From positions 1,925,501 through 1,989,500 of the forward strand of contig NZ_CP046509.1 in assembly GCF_009738185.1 (NCBI RefSeq): a stretch of 64,000 nt of DNA, in the 5' to 3' direction. The DNA is from Erwinia sorbitola (lineage in GTDB: Bacteria; Pseudomonadota; Gammaproteobacteria; Enterobacterales; Enterobacteriaceae). The position numbers were made by a program, and so were the translations under genes. The notes beneath the pieces were generated by a model. That model made no database searches and was not told the origin of the DNA. It was given only the letters and a program-made list of their open reading frames with translations. This document shows, piece by piece, positions 8,226 to 16,351 of the stretch; position 1 is the stretch's first letter, and every line of letters begins with the position of its first letter.

Positions 8226-9296
8226 ATGTACCTGATCGAGCGCTATATCGTAGCTCAAACCCAACGGCTGGTGCTGACCATCGTAGGTTTTCTGATCTTC
8301 ATTTTTGCCAGCTACTCCGCACAACGCTATCTGACTGAGGCGGCCAATGGCACATTAACCCTGAAGGTCGTGGCTGATATTATTTTCTACAAGGTTCTGA
8401 TTGCACTGGAAATGTTGCTGCCCGTTGGCCTTTACGTTTCCGTAGGCGTTGCGCTTGGTCAGCTCTATAGTGACTCGGAAATCACCGCTATTTTTGCCTC
8501 TGGCTCCAGCCCGATACGGCTCTATAAGGCGGTAATATTTCTGGCTTTACCACTTGGTATAATCGTTGCGCTGCTATCGGTGTACGTCAGGCCCTGGGCC
8601 TATCAGCAGATTTATCTGTTGGAAGGGCAGTCACAATCTGAACTGGATGTTAACCGTCTGGAACCGCGAAAATTTAATGTGAACGATGATGGCCGTATGG
8701 TGCTTGCCGCAGCGGTTGACCCGGAAACCAGCATTTTGACTGATGCGCTGATTTATACTTCCTCGGGTGATAAAAGCAGCGTGTATCGTGCCCGCAGCGT
8801 TAAAGTGACCGATCCTTCGCCTGCAACGCCGGCAGTTTTACTGCACACCGGCACCTCATATGTGCTGCAGCATCAAGGTATGGGTGATAAAGAGTCATAT
8901 TATCATGAGCTTAACCTTCATCTTAAACCACAGCTGCAAAGTATTAATATCAGACGTAAGTCGTCATCAGTCATCATGCTGGCAAGATCGGTCACACCCG
9001 CAGATCGGGCGGAGTTGCAGTGGCGAGAAAGCCGTGGTGTTAACACGATTTTGATGGCGCTGTTAGCCATCCCGATGAGCCGTATTAAGCCCCGGCAGGG
9101 GCGGTTTGCGACTCTGCTTCCCCTGACGGTGCTGTTCACCCTGATATTTTACGGTGGAAATCTCTGCCGCACGCTGGTTGCTAACGGGACGTTACCCGTG
9201 ATCCCGGGTGTTTGGCTGGTCTCTGTGGCGATGCTGGCAGGATTAATATTGCTGCTGGCCCGTGATTTTTCGTTACTGTCGAAATTCTTTCGATGA
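8226..9296 (+). CDS. LptF-like permease (YjgP/YjgQ family)
   Basis: The 356-residue protein has the LptF/LptG layout: two N-terminal helices (about 14-34 and 50-80), a third near 97-117, a periplasmic beta-jellyroll domain (about 120-260) and three C-terminal helices. The ATG at 8226 is chosen over a GTG at 8208 because GAGAGG lies 9 bases upstream. Classical LptF and LptG move lipopolysaccharide out of the inner membrane with the LptB ATPase and are encoded together elsewhere in enterobacteria, beside pepA. No LptB-like ATPase is encoded here. This copy sits in a lipid-synthesis neighbourhood and overlaps its partner gene by 4 bases (ATGA). Family is secure; the cargo is unknown. Confidence 0.85.
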   Translation: MYLIERYIVAQTQRLVLTIVGFLIFIFASYSAQRYLTEAANGTLTLKVVADIIFYKVLIALEMLLPVGLYVSVGVALGQLYSDSEITAIFASGSSPIRLYKAVIFLALPLGIIVALLSVYVRPWAYQQIYLLEGQSQSELDVNRLEPRKFNVNDDGRMVLAAAVDPETSILTDALIYTSSGDKSSVYRARSVKVTDPSPATPAVLLHTGTSYVLQHQGMGDKESYYHELNLHLKPQLQSINIRRKSSSVIMLARSVTPADRAELQWRESRGVNTILMALLAIPMSRIKPRQGRFATLLPLTVLFTLIFYGGNLCRTLVANGTLPVIPGVWLVSVAMLAGLILLLARDFSLLSKFFR

Positions 9297-10372
9297 ATAT
9301 CTTTAACCGCTACTTAATACGAAATGTCTTTATTGGATTTGCCGCCGCAGCCGGGATGTTAGTGCCACTGTTTACCACCTTTAATCTGATCAATGAGCTT
9401 GATGATATCAGCCCTGGTGGATACCGCTGGACGCAGGCCATGATGGTTGTGCTGATGACCTTACCCCGCAGCGTGATTGATTTGGGGCCTTTTATAGCCC
9501 TTATCGGTGGGATTGTCGGGCTTGGCCAGCTATCAAAAACCCTTGAGCTGACGGCGATACGTACGGCAGGTTTTTCTATTTTCAGAATTGCGATGGCTAT
9601 CCTGTGTGCCGGGGCGATGTTAACTATTGCACTTGGCGTACTCGATGAATGGGTCGCTTCCCCGTTGCAGCAGCGCGCGTTGCATCTGAAGAACATCGCA
9701 ATGGCGCAGGGTTCTGAAGGGGATAATAATGGAAATTTACTCTGGGCCAGACGTGATAATCAATTTGCGACGGTAAAAAGTCTTGATGAACATAATCAGC
9801 CTGTGGGTATCGAGATATTTTATTACCGGCCCGATCTCTCACTGCAATCCTATATTTATGCGAAAAAAGCCACGGTGCTGAAGAGTGGAGCATGGCTTTT
9901 ACAAGGGGTAAATCGAAAAAGCTGGGCGGGCAAACAAGAGCAGGGTGAGGCGCTGAGTACACTGCAATGGCCGTCGATTTTTACCCAAATGAGCCTGGCA
10001 GAACTTACTATGCCCAGCGACAGTTTTTCTGTCAGGCAGCTGTACCATTATATTCACTATCTGCAAGATACTCATCAGCCCAGTCTGGAATATAAGATCG
10101 CTTTATGGCAGAAGTTAGGACGCCCGATATTAATGCTGGCGATGATTTTAATGGCCATCCCCTTCACCTTCAGCATTCCGCGCTCACCAGGTTTAGGCAG
10201 CCGGTTAGCCACTGGCGTTATCGTCGGGCTACTGACCTATATCAGCTATCAGATTATCGTTAACTTAGGGCTGCTGTTCTCTCTTAATGCCCAGCTAACA
10301 ACGCTGGCTGCGCCAACGTTACTGCTGGTTATCGCCTTAAAGCTGGTCTGCCGTTTTAATCAGCAACACTGA
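9293..10372 (+). CDS. LptG-like permease (YjgP/YjgQ family)
   Basis: The 359-residue partner of the preceding LptF-like protein shows the same plan: N-terminal helices near 12-32, 48-75 and 97-117, a periplasmic jellyroll (about 120-255) and three C-terminal helices beginning around residue 270. Stretches such as LTAIRTAGFS (cytoplasmic coupling-helix region) and LMAIPFTFS are typical of LptG. Its stop lies 8 bases from the convergent stop of the serine palmitoyltransferase gene. A second LptF/LptG pair next to ceramide genes suggests export of a sphingolipid, or of LPS under special conditions. It would need LptB from elsewhere in the genome. Confidence 0.85.
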   Translation: MNIFNRYLIRNVFIGFAAAAGMLVPLFTTFNLINELDDISPGGYRWTQAMMVVLMTLPRSVIDLGPFIALIGGIVGLGQLSKTLELTAIRTAGFSIFRIAMAILCAGAMLTIALGVLDEWVASPLQQRALHLKNIAMAQGSEGDNNGNLLWARRDNQFATVKSLDEHNQPVGIEIFYYRPDLSLQSYIYAKKATVLKSGAWLLQGVNRKSWAGKQEQGEALSTLQWPSIFTQMSLAELTMPSDSFSVRQLYHYIHYLQDTHQPSLEYKIALWQKLGRPILMLAMILMAIPFTFSIPRSPGLGSRLATGVIVGLLTYISYQIIVNLGLLFSLNAQLTTLAAPTLLLVIALKLVCRFNQQH

Positions 10373-10380
10373 ACAAATTA

Positions 10381-11553
10381 TCAGCCTTTTAGTGCAGCGA
10401 AAGCCTGAATAATGGTCTCTATCTGTGCATCGGTGTGTGCTGCGTTGATGCTACAGCGCAGCAACGTTATTCCGGCCGGAGTCGCTGGCGGTAACACCAA
10501 ATTCACATAGACATTGTGAGCAATCAGATCCCGCCAGACACGCAGACCTTTCTCTTTGCTGCCAATGATCACCGGAACCACCGGGCTGATATGTGGCCCG
10601 AGGTCATAACCCAGCTGCTGAAGGCCCTGATAGAGTTTGTGTGCATTATTCCACAGTTTTTTCCGTAGTTCCGGATGTTGCGCAATGGTCTGTAAAGAGG
10701 AGCGAACGGAAGCAATACTTGAAGGGGAGGGCGAGGCTGTAAAGATGTAAGGCCGGCTGCTGTAGCGCAGTACTTCCATTGCTCGCGAACCCACGGCAAA
10801 ACCGCCGATAGAGGCCAGACTTTTGCTGAAGGTGCCGATAATAATATCGATATCCTCTTCAACGCCCAGCTCTTCAGCCAGGCCCCGGCCATGAGCGCCC
10901 ATGACGCCAAAAGAGTGCGCTTCGTCTACCAGAATGTAACCGCCAAGGCGGCGTTTAATGTCGACAATTTCTGCCAGGGGTGCAACATCCCCCAGCATGC
11001 TATAAATACCTTCAACGATGATAAGTGCCTCACGGGCACGTTCACCCAGGCGTATCATGCGGTGTTCAAGATCGCGGGCGTCGTTGTGTCGGAAACGAAT
11101 AATGGTTGCTCCGCCCAGCGTGCAGGCATCATAAATACTGGCATGGCAGTCGGCATCCAGCATTACCACTGCATTATTATCGGCAAGGGTACTGATAATA
11201 CCGAGGTTAGCGGTATAGCCGGTGGAGAAGACAATGGCCGTTGGCCGGCCAAAAAAAGCGGCAATCTCCTGCTCTAACGCCAGATGTGAACCATAGCTGC
11301 CGTTTGCCATTCGCGAGCCGGTGGTGCCGGTTCCCTGTGCCGCTAATGCTGCCTGACCATCTGCAATAGCCTGTTGATTAAATGTCAGTCCCAGATAGTT
11401 ATTGGTACCTGCGAGGATAATCCTCTGATGACCAATGCGACCTTCCGTTGCAGAATAGACCTCATCAATGCAGGTACCAAAGGGGTTAAGCCCGGACGTC
11501 AAAAACTCTTCCCGATGCTGCGCATAACGGGCAAATTTGTCATAAAGGGCCAT
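10381..11553 (-). CDS. spt: Serine palmitoyltransferase (alpha-oxoamine synthase)
   Basis: The 390-residue PLP enzyme belongs to the alpha-oxoamine synthase family. Visible residues are the ring-stacking His137 (DADCHAS), Asp210 and His213 (LVDEAHSFG) and the PLP lysine Lys244 (GTFSKSLAS). BioF and Kbl share this fold, but the next gene encodes an acyl carrier protein and then a reductase and an acyl-ACP ligase, the order known for bacterial sphingolipid genes of Caulobacter. The likely reaction condenses L-serine with a long acyl thioester to 3-ketosphinganine. The ATG at 11553, behind GGAGA, is chosen over a start 10 codons upstream. It overlaps the acyl carrier gene by 14 bases. Confidence 0.85.
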   Translation of the reverse strand: MALYDKFARYAQHREEFLTSGLNPFGTCIDEVYSATEGRIGHQRIILAGTNNYLGLTFNQQAIADGQAALAAQGTGTTGSRMANGSYGSHLALEQEIAAFFGRPTAIVFSTGYTANLGIISTLADNNAVVMLDADCHASIYDACTLGGATIIRFRHNDARDLEHRMIRLGERAREALIIVEGIYSMLGDVAPLAEIVDIKRRLGGYILVDEAHSFGVMGAHGRGLAEELGVEEDIDIIIGTFSKSLASIGGFAVGSRAMEVLRYSSRPYIFTASPSPSSIASVRSSLQTIAQHPELRKKLWNNAHKLYQGLQQLGYDLGPHISPVVPVIIGSKEKGLRVWRDLIAHNVYVNLVLPPATPAGITLLRCSINAAHTDAQIETIIQAFAALKG

Positions 11554-11800
11554 AGGTTTTCTCCAGATGAGGGAGCAGAGCATCCCGCAGCTGCCCGGGA
11601 GTCCTGATATCCAACAAAATATTTATCGGAATTGGAATATCAAACCTGTCTTCTAACATCATTAAGAGATCCATCACTTTGATAGACTCAAGACCAAGTT
11701 CATCGACGAGATCGCTGTCCGGCCTTATCTCCTCTTCACTTGTTACCATACCCCGTAAGCACTCAAGGATATAATCCATTACCGCGTCACGATTTTTCAT
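11540..11800 (-). CDS. Dedicated acyl carrier protein of the ceramide cluster
   Basis: This is an acyl carrier protein of 86 residues from the ATG at 11800 (AAAGG five bases upstream); a longer frame runs to 11848 but lacks a clear ribosome-binding site. The phosphopantetheine serine is Ser39 in DELGLESIKVMDLL, which carries LES in place of the DSL of fatty-acid AcpP. The protein is acidic and helical as expected. It lies between the serine palmitoyltransferase gene, which it overlaps, and the reductase gene. It probably carries the acyl chain used by the synthase, loaded by the ligase two genes upstream. Confidence 0.85.
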   Translation of the reverse strand: MKNRDAVMDYILECLRGMVTSEEEIRPDSDLVDELGLESIKVMDLLMMLEDRFDIPIPINILLDIRTPGQLRDALLPHLEKTYGPL

Positions 11801-11831
11801 ATAAACCTTTAACTTATCTATTTTCAGATGA

Positions 11832-12746
11832 TCAAAAGGCCCCTTCACGCAGTGCGTGCTCCAGACTAATCTGTGGGAACCAATTGATCTGCCCGGATAA
11901 ACACGTATTGCTGGCCGACCAGTCTTTATGGGTCAGTTCACGGATTTTATTACGGGTCAGCATCGGCTCTGATCCGACTACACGGTTTGACAGCCAGCTT
12001 ATATCGGCAAAAAGTTTCAGCAGAGGTAAAGGAATGTCTATCAGCCGAACTGAACCGTGGCGTATATCCGCACCTATTTCCTGTAAGCGACGCCAGCTAT
12101 ATCCACCGGCGATGCCATCACAAAGCTCAAACGGCCCGAATGGATGCTGATCGGATAAAATCCACTGGCTGGCGGCAGCGGCTAAATCACTGACATGAAG
12201 AAACGACAGCCGGGCATCTGCCTCACCCAGCCGTGGCAGCAGGCCACGCAACAGCCAGCTAAATAGTGGTTTTAACTCACGATCGCCAGGCCCATACACG
12301 GCGGTAGGACGAAAGATCCCAAGTTTAATATCCGTTGCCAGCGCGGTAAGCTGCTGCTCGGCAAGATATTTTGAATGGGCGTACCAGGAGAGTTCGGGAT
12401 GGCGCGCAGCGAGGGAAGAGATATACAGAAAACGCTTACAGCGCTCACTCTCTTTCGCTGCCTGCATCAGTCGTATACTGCCGTTAACATTACAGTTAAT
12501 AAAACTCTCTTCTTTGTGCCCGCGAACCTGGCCTGCGCAATGTATAACGCTGTCGGCTCCCCTGACTAACTCATCAAGAGCATCGCGCTGCTCCAGAGCA
12601 CCATAAACCCATGTGAGATTATTCAGCGAGCTTTCACATACATGGCGGGTCAGTGCTCTTACGTCAAATCCGCGTTCAAGCAGGTTAGCGGCAATATGCC
12701 TGCCGATAAAACCGGATACACCGGTGATTGCTACGGTGGCAGTCAT
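11832..12746 (-). CDS. cerR: NAD(P)-dependent epimerase/reductase, CerR-type (3-oxo-ceramide reductase)
   Basis: The 304-residue extended short-chain dehydrogenase has the Rossmann glycine motif TGVSGFIG (Gly9, Gly12, Gly15) and the catalytic Tyr122-x3-Lys126 in WYAHSKYLAE, with Ser110/Ser111 upstream. In Caulobacter the matching gene in the same cluster encodes CerR, which reduces the 3-oxo group after N-acylation, an order opposite to the eukaryotic pathway. The assignment rests on family plus gene order. Other epimerase substrates such as nucleotide sugars cannot be excluded by sequence alone. Its start lies 4 bases after the stop of the acyl-AMP ligase gene, so the two are co-transcribed. 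Confidence 0.8.
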   Translation of the reverse strand: MTATVAITGVSGFIGRHIAANLLERGFDVRALTRHVCESSLNNLTWVYGALEQRDALDELVRGADSVIHCAGQVRGHKEESFINCNVNGSIRLMQAAKESERCKRFLYISSLAARHPELSWYAHSKYLAEQQLTALATDIKLGIFRPTAVYGPGDRELKPLFSWLLRGLLPRLGEADARLSFLHVSDLAAAASQWILSDQHPFGPFELCDGIAGGYSWRRLQEIGADIRHGSVRLIDIPLPLLKLFADISWLSNRVVGSEPMLTRNKIRELTHKDWSASNTCLSGQINWFPQISLEHALREGAF

Positions 12747-12750
12747 TACA

Positions 12751-14502
12751 TTATCCCGCCAGTTCAGCCTGTGGACTCAACCCGGTAAGAGCGCTCAGAT
12801 AGCGCTTCTTCGCTTCAGCACGGGCGGGTTTCCCTGAGGAGGTTCGGGGCAGGCTGTGGGGCGGCAGAAGCTCAATATCAACGGCAACGCCGAACTCACT
12901 TTGAATATGCGCCATCAGCGTATGCACGATTTGCGCACGTCGTTCTTCAGAACTGACCTTGCACTGGATCTGTAAAATAATCCGGTCACCGTCATCATGA
13001 TCGTGTGTATTGACGAACGCTATCGCATCGCCTGAGTGGATTTCCGGTTCCAGCTCCGCAACATATTCAATATCCTGCGGCCATATATTACGGCCACGAA
13101 TAATAATCAGATCTTTCTTGCGGCCGGTGACGAACAGGCAACCATCCAGCAGATAACCTAAATCACCGGTATCCATCCAGCCATGTGCGCGAATCTCTTC
13201 CTGAGAAGCCGCATCCTGAAAATAACCGCTCATCAGGCTGGGGCCTGAGATAAAGATATGGCCGACTTTACGGTCGGGCAACCTGACGCCTTTATCACTG
13301 CGAATCTCAATGCGATGCTGAGGAAGCGCTTTGCCACAGTTTACAAATGTAGAGATGGCGCGGGTTTTTTTGCCGGGCTTCACGGCTTTACTCTGGTATT
13401 CCAGAACTGCGCGGTCGACATTGTCCACCTGGAGTCCGCTATCTGCCTGCGCAAAGCAGACGGCAAGCGTATTTTCCGCCAGGCCATAGCAGGGCATAAA
13501 AGCCTGACTGTCGAAGTTTACTTTACTGAAATATTTCCCAAACTGACTCAGCAGGGCGGCAGAAATGGGTTCGGCACCCACTCCGGCTACACGCCAGCTG
13601 GAGAGATCAATATCGGCTAACTCGTTATCGTTACTTCGGCGTAAGCATAAATCGTAGCCGAAAGGGGGGGCAACAGAGATGGTACAACGGTTTTTACTGA
13701 TAAGCTTCAGCCATTGCATCGGCCGCATGGCAAAGTCCTGAGTACGTAAGTAGTCAACGGATACCTGCGTAGCGACAGGGGTTAGCATACAACCTACCAG
13801 ACCCATATCGTGATAGAACGGCAGCCAGGAAATACAGCGATCCCCGCTACGTAATTTAATGCCATCATGACTGATAACGCGTAAATTAGACATCGCAGCC
13901 CGGTGAGTGATAATAACTCCTCGCGGAAATCGCGTACTGCCAGAAGTATATTGAAGGTAGGCGATGTCCTCTGGAGATGGTAACTGCAATTCAATCTCAT
14001 TCTCTGGTAATGCATCCAGATTATTATTACTTAAGATGTGTATTCCATGAATGCCAATACTGGCATCACTCACCAGTGGTAACCACTCTTCGCTGCTGAT
14101 AATAGCTACCGGTTGACAGTTGGATAATAATTCGTGGAGCTTAGTGATATAAGACTTTCGCTGACCAACCCCCATGGGTATAGGCAGTGGCACTGCAACT
14201 AATCCGGCATACTGGCAGGCGAAAAAAGCCTCCACGAAACCTGCATCAGTTTCAGCAATAAGTGCAACTCGATCGCCTTTTTTAAAATTCAATGATAACA
14301 GGCGCCTGGCTCCTGCAACTGCCCGCTCTTTCAATATGCGATATTCCAGCGCGGTGACAAGTTGATTGCGCCGATCGTAAAAATTCATACCTGTATTACC
14401 ACCAGCGGCGTAGTCTAAGGCCTCAATTAATGAGGGGAAATCCGCATAGCGCATCGGCAAAGACTGGGTTGAGCTTGTTTTAGACATATATAACGGAGCC
14501 AT
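12751..14502 (-). CDS. Fatty acyl-AMP ligase / acyl-ACP synthetase
   Basis: The 583-residue protein is an ANL-superfamily adenylating enzyme closest in layout to fatty acyl-AMP ligases. The A3 ATP-binding motif is YLQYTSGSTRFPRGVIITH (182-200), a GWMDTGDLGYL motif precedes the hinge, and the C-terminal catalytic lysine is probably Lys558 (TSSGKPARAE). It would activate a fatty acid as acyl-AMP and pass it to the cluster's carrier protein, as proposed for the acyl-ACP synthetase of the Caulobacter ceramide cluster. It is first in the operon ligase-reductase-carrier-synthase. No strong ribosome-binding site is visible before the ATG at 14502; a second ATG five codons on is possible. Confidence 0.8.
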   Translation of the reverse strand: MAPLYMSKTSSTQSLPMRYADFPSLIEALDYAAGGNTGMNFYDRRNQLVTALEYRILKERAVAGARRLLSLNFKKGDRVALIAETDAGFVEAFFACQYAGLVAVPLPIPMGVGQRKSYITKLHELLSNCQPVAIISSEEWLPLVSDASIGIHGIHILSNNNLDALPENEIELQLPSPEDIAYLQYTSGSTRFPRGVIITHRAAMSNLRVISHDGIKLRSGDRCISWLPFYHDMGLVGCMLTPVATQVSVDYLRTQDFAMRPMQWLKLISKNRCTISVAPPFGYDLCLRRSNDNELADIDLSSWRVAGVGAEPISAALLSQFGKYFSKVNFDSQAFMPCYGLAENTLAVCFAQADSGLQVDNVDRAVLEYQSKAVKPGKKTRAISTFVNCGKALPQHRIEIRSDKGVRLPDRKVGHIFISGPSLMSGYFQDAASQEEIRAHGWMDTGDLGYLLDGCLFVTGRKKDLIIIRGRNIWPQDIEYVAELEPEIHSGDAIAFVNTHDHDDGDRIILQIQCKVSSEERRAQIVHTLMAHIQSEFGVAVDIELLPPHSLPRTSSGKPARAEAKKRYLSALTGLSPQAELAG

Positions 14503-15140
14503 AGATTTTTAATTACCAAACAGGACAGAACAGCTATGAATGGATGATGTTTTTTGCAAAAAACTATTCGTTTTTTTGATTTTCACAACTTAATTTAACC
14601 TTTGTGTTTAATTGTAAGATTACTGCCTGTATATATTAATCTACAGGTGTTGTTTATTAAATCATGCTAAATCAATTGGTTAGTAAGCGATTTCCCATGG
14701 ATTGTCAAATATGCCTTTTATCGTTCTCAGGTCAGGATAGAAGTATCTTGCATATGGAGTTTTCTTGAGTGAATAGAGTAAGGTTATTATGGCCGTTCGG
14801 TTTTCAAAAGTGTATGGCTAGTTTTACAATATCAGCTGTAAAGGCATTTACTGGTAAAAATAGCCATACCTGCTTTTTAGTGTTTTGTAATACATTAATC
14901 CTGTTAAATTATCCTGGAAGGGTGGGTATAATAGAGTAAGGGATAATATATACATGCCGATATTCTTACCGTGCGGTTTACACAGTGGAATCTTAAGCCC
15001 TGTTGCGACAGGTTCCCTGAATATGGTTATTCCTTTTCCGGTTATTAGTCTGGATGGTAAAAAGCAATAAATCGCAAATACTGTTAAGCCTGCCAGGTAT
15101 ATTGTGTCCGCCTGATGTCAGAGCTGGATGTAAGGATTGT
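14503..15140. promoter_or_regulatory. Long A+T-rich divergent intergenic region between ligase and ceramide synthase genes
   Basis: About 640 bases separate the two outward-facing genes. The stretch is clearly richer in A+T than its surroundings. It must hold promoters for both directions, but I see no recognised operator, RNA or convincing ORF. A reading frame continues upstream of the chosen ceramide synthase start to an ATG at 15054. Confidence 0.4.
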
Positions 15141-16271
15141 ATGATTCATATTGAAAAGGTTCATAATAAGCATGAGCTTAATAACTTCATTGCTTTTACT
15201 TCATCATTATATTCTGATGACCCCAACTGGATTGACCCTCTCTATATTGAGCGCACGGAGCATCTCTCTGAGAAAAATCCAGGTGTCGACCATATCGAAT
15301 GGCAGGCATGGGTAGCTAAAAAAGAGGGTAAGATAGTTGGAAGAATAACCGCGCAAATTGACAGCCTGCATCATGACCGTTATGGAGCAGATACCGGACA
15401 TTTTGGCATGATTGATGCTATTGACGATCAGGATGTATTCAGTGCGCTATTTTTTGCGGCTGAATCCTGGCTGAAATCAAAAGGTATTCGTAAAGTAACC
15501 GGGCCGTTTGGTCTCAATATTAATCAGGAAAGTGGGTTATTGATCGAAGGTTTTGATACACCACCCTCTGCCATGATGGCTCATGGAAAGCCCTATTATG
15601 CCACCAGGGTAGAGCTGCAAGGTTATAAAAAAGGAACTGACTTGCTGGCCTACTGGATGCGGCTTAAGGATTTACACTTCCCCGTTTCCTTGCAGAAACT
15701 GATGGAAAAAGTACGCCAAAAGGTGACGATCCGGCCACTGAATCGTAAGCGTTTTGCTCATGAAATGCAGATTATGCGGCAGATCTTTAACTCTGGCTGG
15801 CAGAATAACTGGGGCTTTGTCCCGTTTACTGAGCGTGAGTTTGCCAGAATGGGCGATCAGATGAAGTTCTTCGTCCCCGACGATATGATCTACATCGCTG
15901 AGATAGACTCCTCCCCCTGTGCTTTTATCGTCGGTTTGCCCAATATTAATGAGGCCATCGCTGATTTAAAAGGGCGTCTGCTGCCGCTGGGCTGGGCAAA
16001 GCTGCTGTGGCGTCTGAAGGTGAGCGGGGTGCATACGGCGCGTGTGCCGCTGATGGGGGTGTGTCAGGAGTATCAGTTTAGCCGTTCAGGCCCGGTGATT
16101 GCGCTACTGCTTATCGAGGCATTACGCGACGCTTTTTTCCGGCAAAATATTGAAGCGTTAGAGATGTCATGGATTCTGGAGTCCAATACCGTAATGTGTA
16201 CAATTCTGGAGCGGATCGGCGCTGAACCCTATAAGCGCTATCGTCTGTATGAAAAGCATCTGACTGAATGA
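15141..16271 (+). CDS. GNAT-like ceramide synthase (bCerS-type N-acyltransferase)
   Basis: The protein has 376 residues from the ATG at 15141, which has AAGG five bases upstream; a longer frame from 15054 would add 29 unlikely residues. It belongs to the large GNAT-like family with a central motif series VTGPFGLNINQESG, GLLIEGFDTPPSAMM and YYATRVELQGYKKGTDLLAYW. The Caulobacter bacterial ceramide synthase is of this kind and transfers an acyl chain from acyl-CoA to the amino group of 3-ketosphinganine. It is divergent from the ligase operon, so the five genes for ceramide are complete. A terminator follows. The family is recognised by eye; the assignment leans on the neighbours. Confidence 0.75.
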   Translation: MIHIEKVHNKHELNNFIAFTSSLYSDDPNWIDPLYIERTEHLSEKNPGVDHIEWQAWVAKKEGKIVGRITAQIDSLHHDRYGADTGHFGMIDAIDDQDVFSALFFAAESWLKSKGIRKVTGPFGLNINQESGLLIEGFDTPPSAMMAHGKPYYATRVELQGYKKGTDLLAYWMRLKDLHFPVSLQKLMEKVRQKVTIRPLNRKRFAHEMQIMRQIFNSGWQNNWGFVPFTEREFARMGDQMKFFVPDDMIYIAEIDSSPCAFIVGLPNINEAIADLKGRLLPLGWAKLLWRLKVSGVHTARVPLMGVCQEYQFSRSGPVIALLLIEALRDAFFRQNIEALEMSWILESNTVMCTILERIGAEPYKRYRLYEKHLTE

Positions 16272-16283
16272 CAGAGATACAAT

Positions 16284-16313
16284 AAAAAACCCACGCCGTA
16301 GCGTGGGTTTTAT
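16284..16313. terminator. Hairpin terminator between ceramide synthase gene and ychF
   Basis: AAACCCACGC (16287-16296) pairs with GCGTGGGTTT (16301-16310) across a CGTA loop. A and T tracts on both sides suggest bidirectional use between the convergent genes. Confidence 0.85.
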
Positions 16314-16351
16314 CGGTCTATTTTGTGCTGTCAGCGATGCGGGCAGCAGTA

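Noticed and set aside
8226..10372. Canonical lptF-lptG of the LPS pathway
   Set aside because: The usual enterobacterial neighbours (pepA, holC) are missing and the context is lipid synthesis. It cannot be excluded without the rest of the genome.
10381..11553. Reading the alpha-oxoamine synthase as BioF or Kbl
   Set aside because: No biotin or threonine genes are nearby, while a carrier protein, reductase, acyl-AMP ligase and GNAT ceramide synthase are. Final proof would need phylogeny or lipid analysis.
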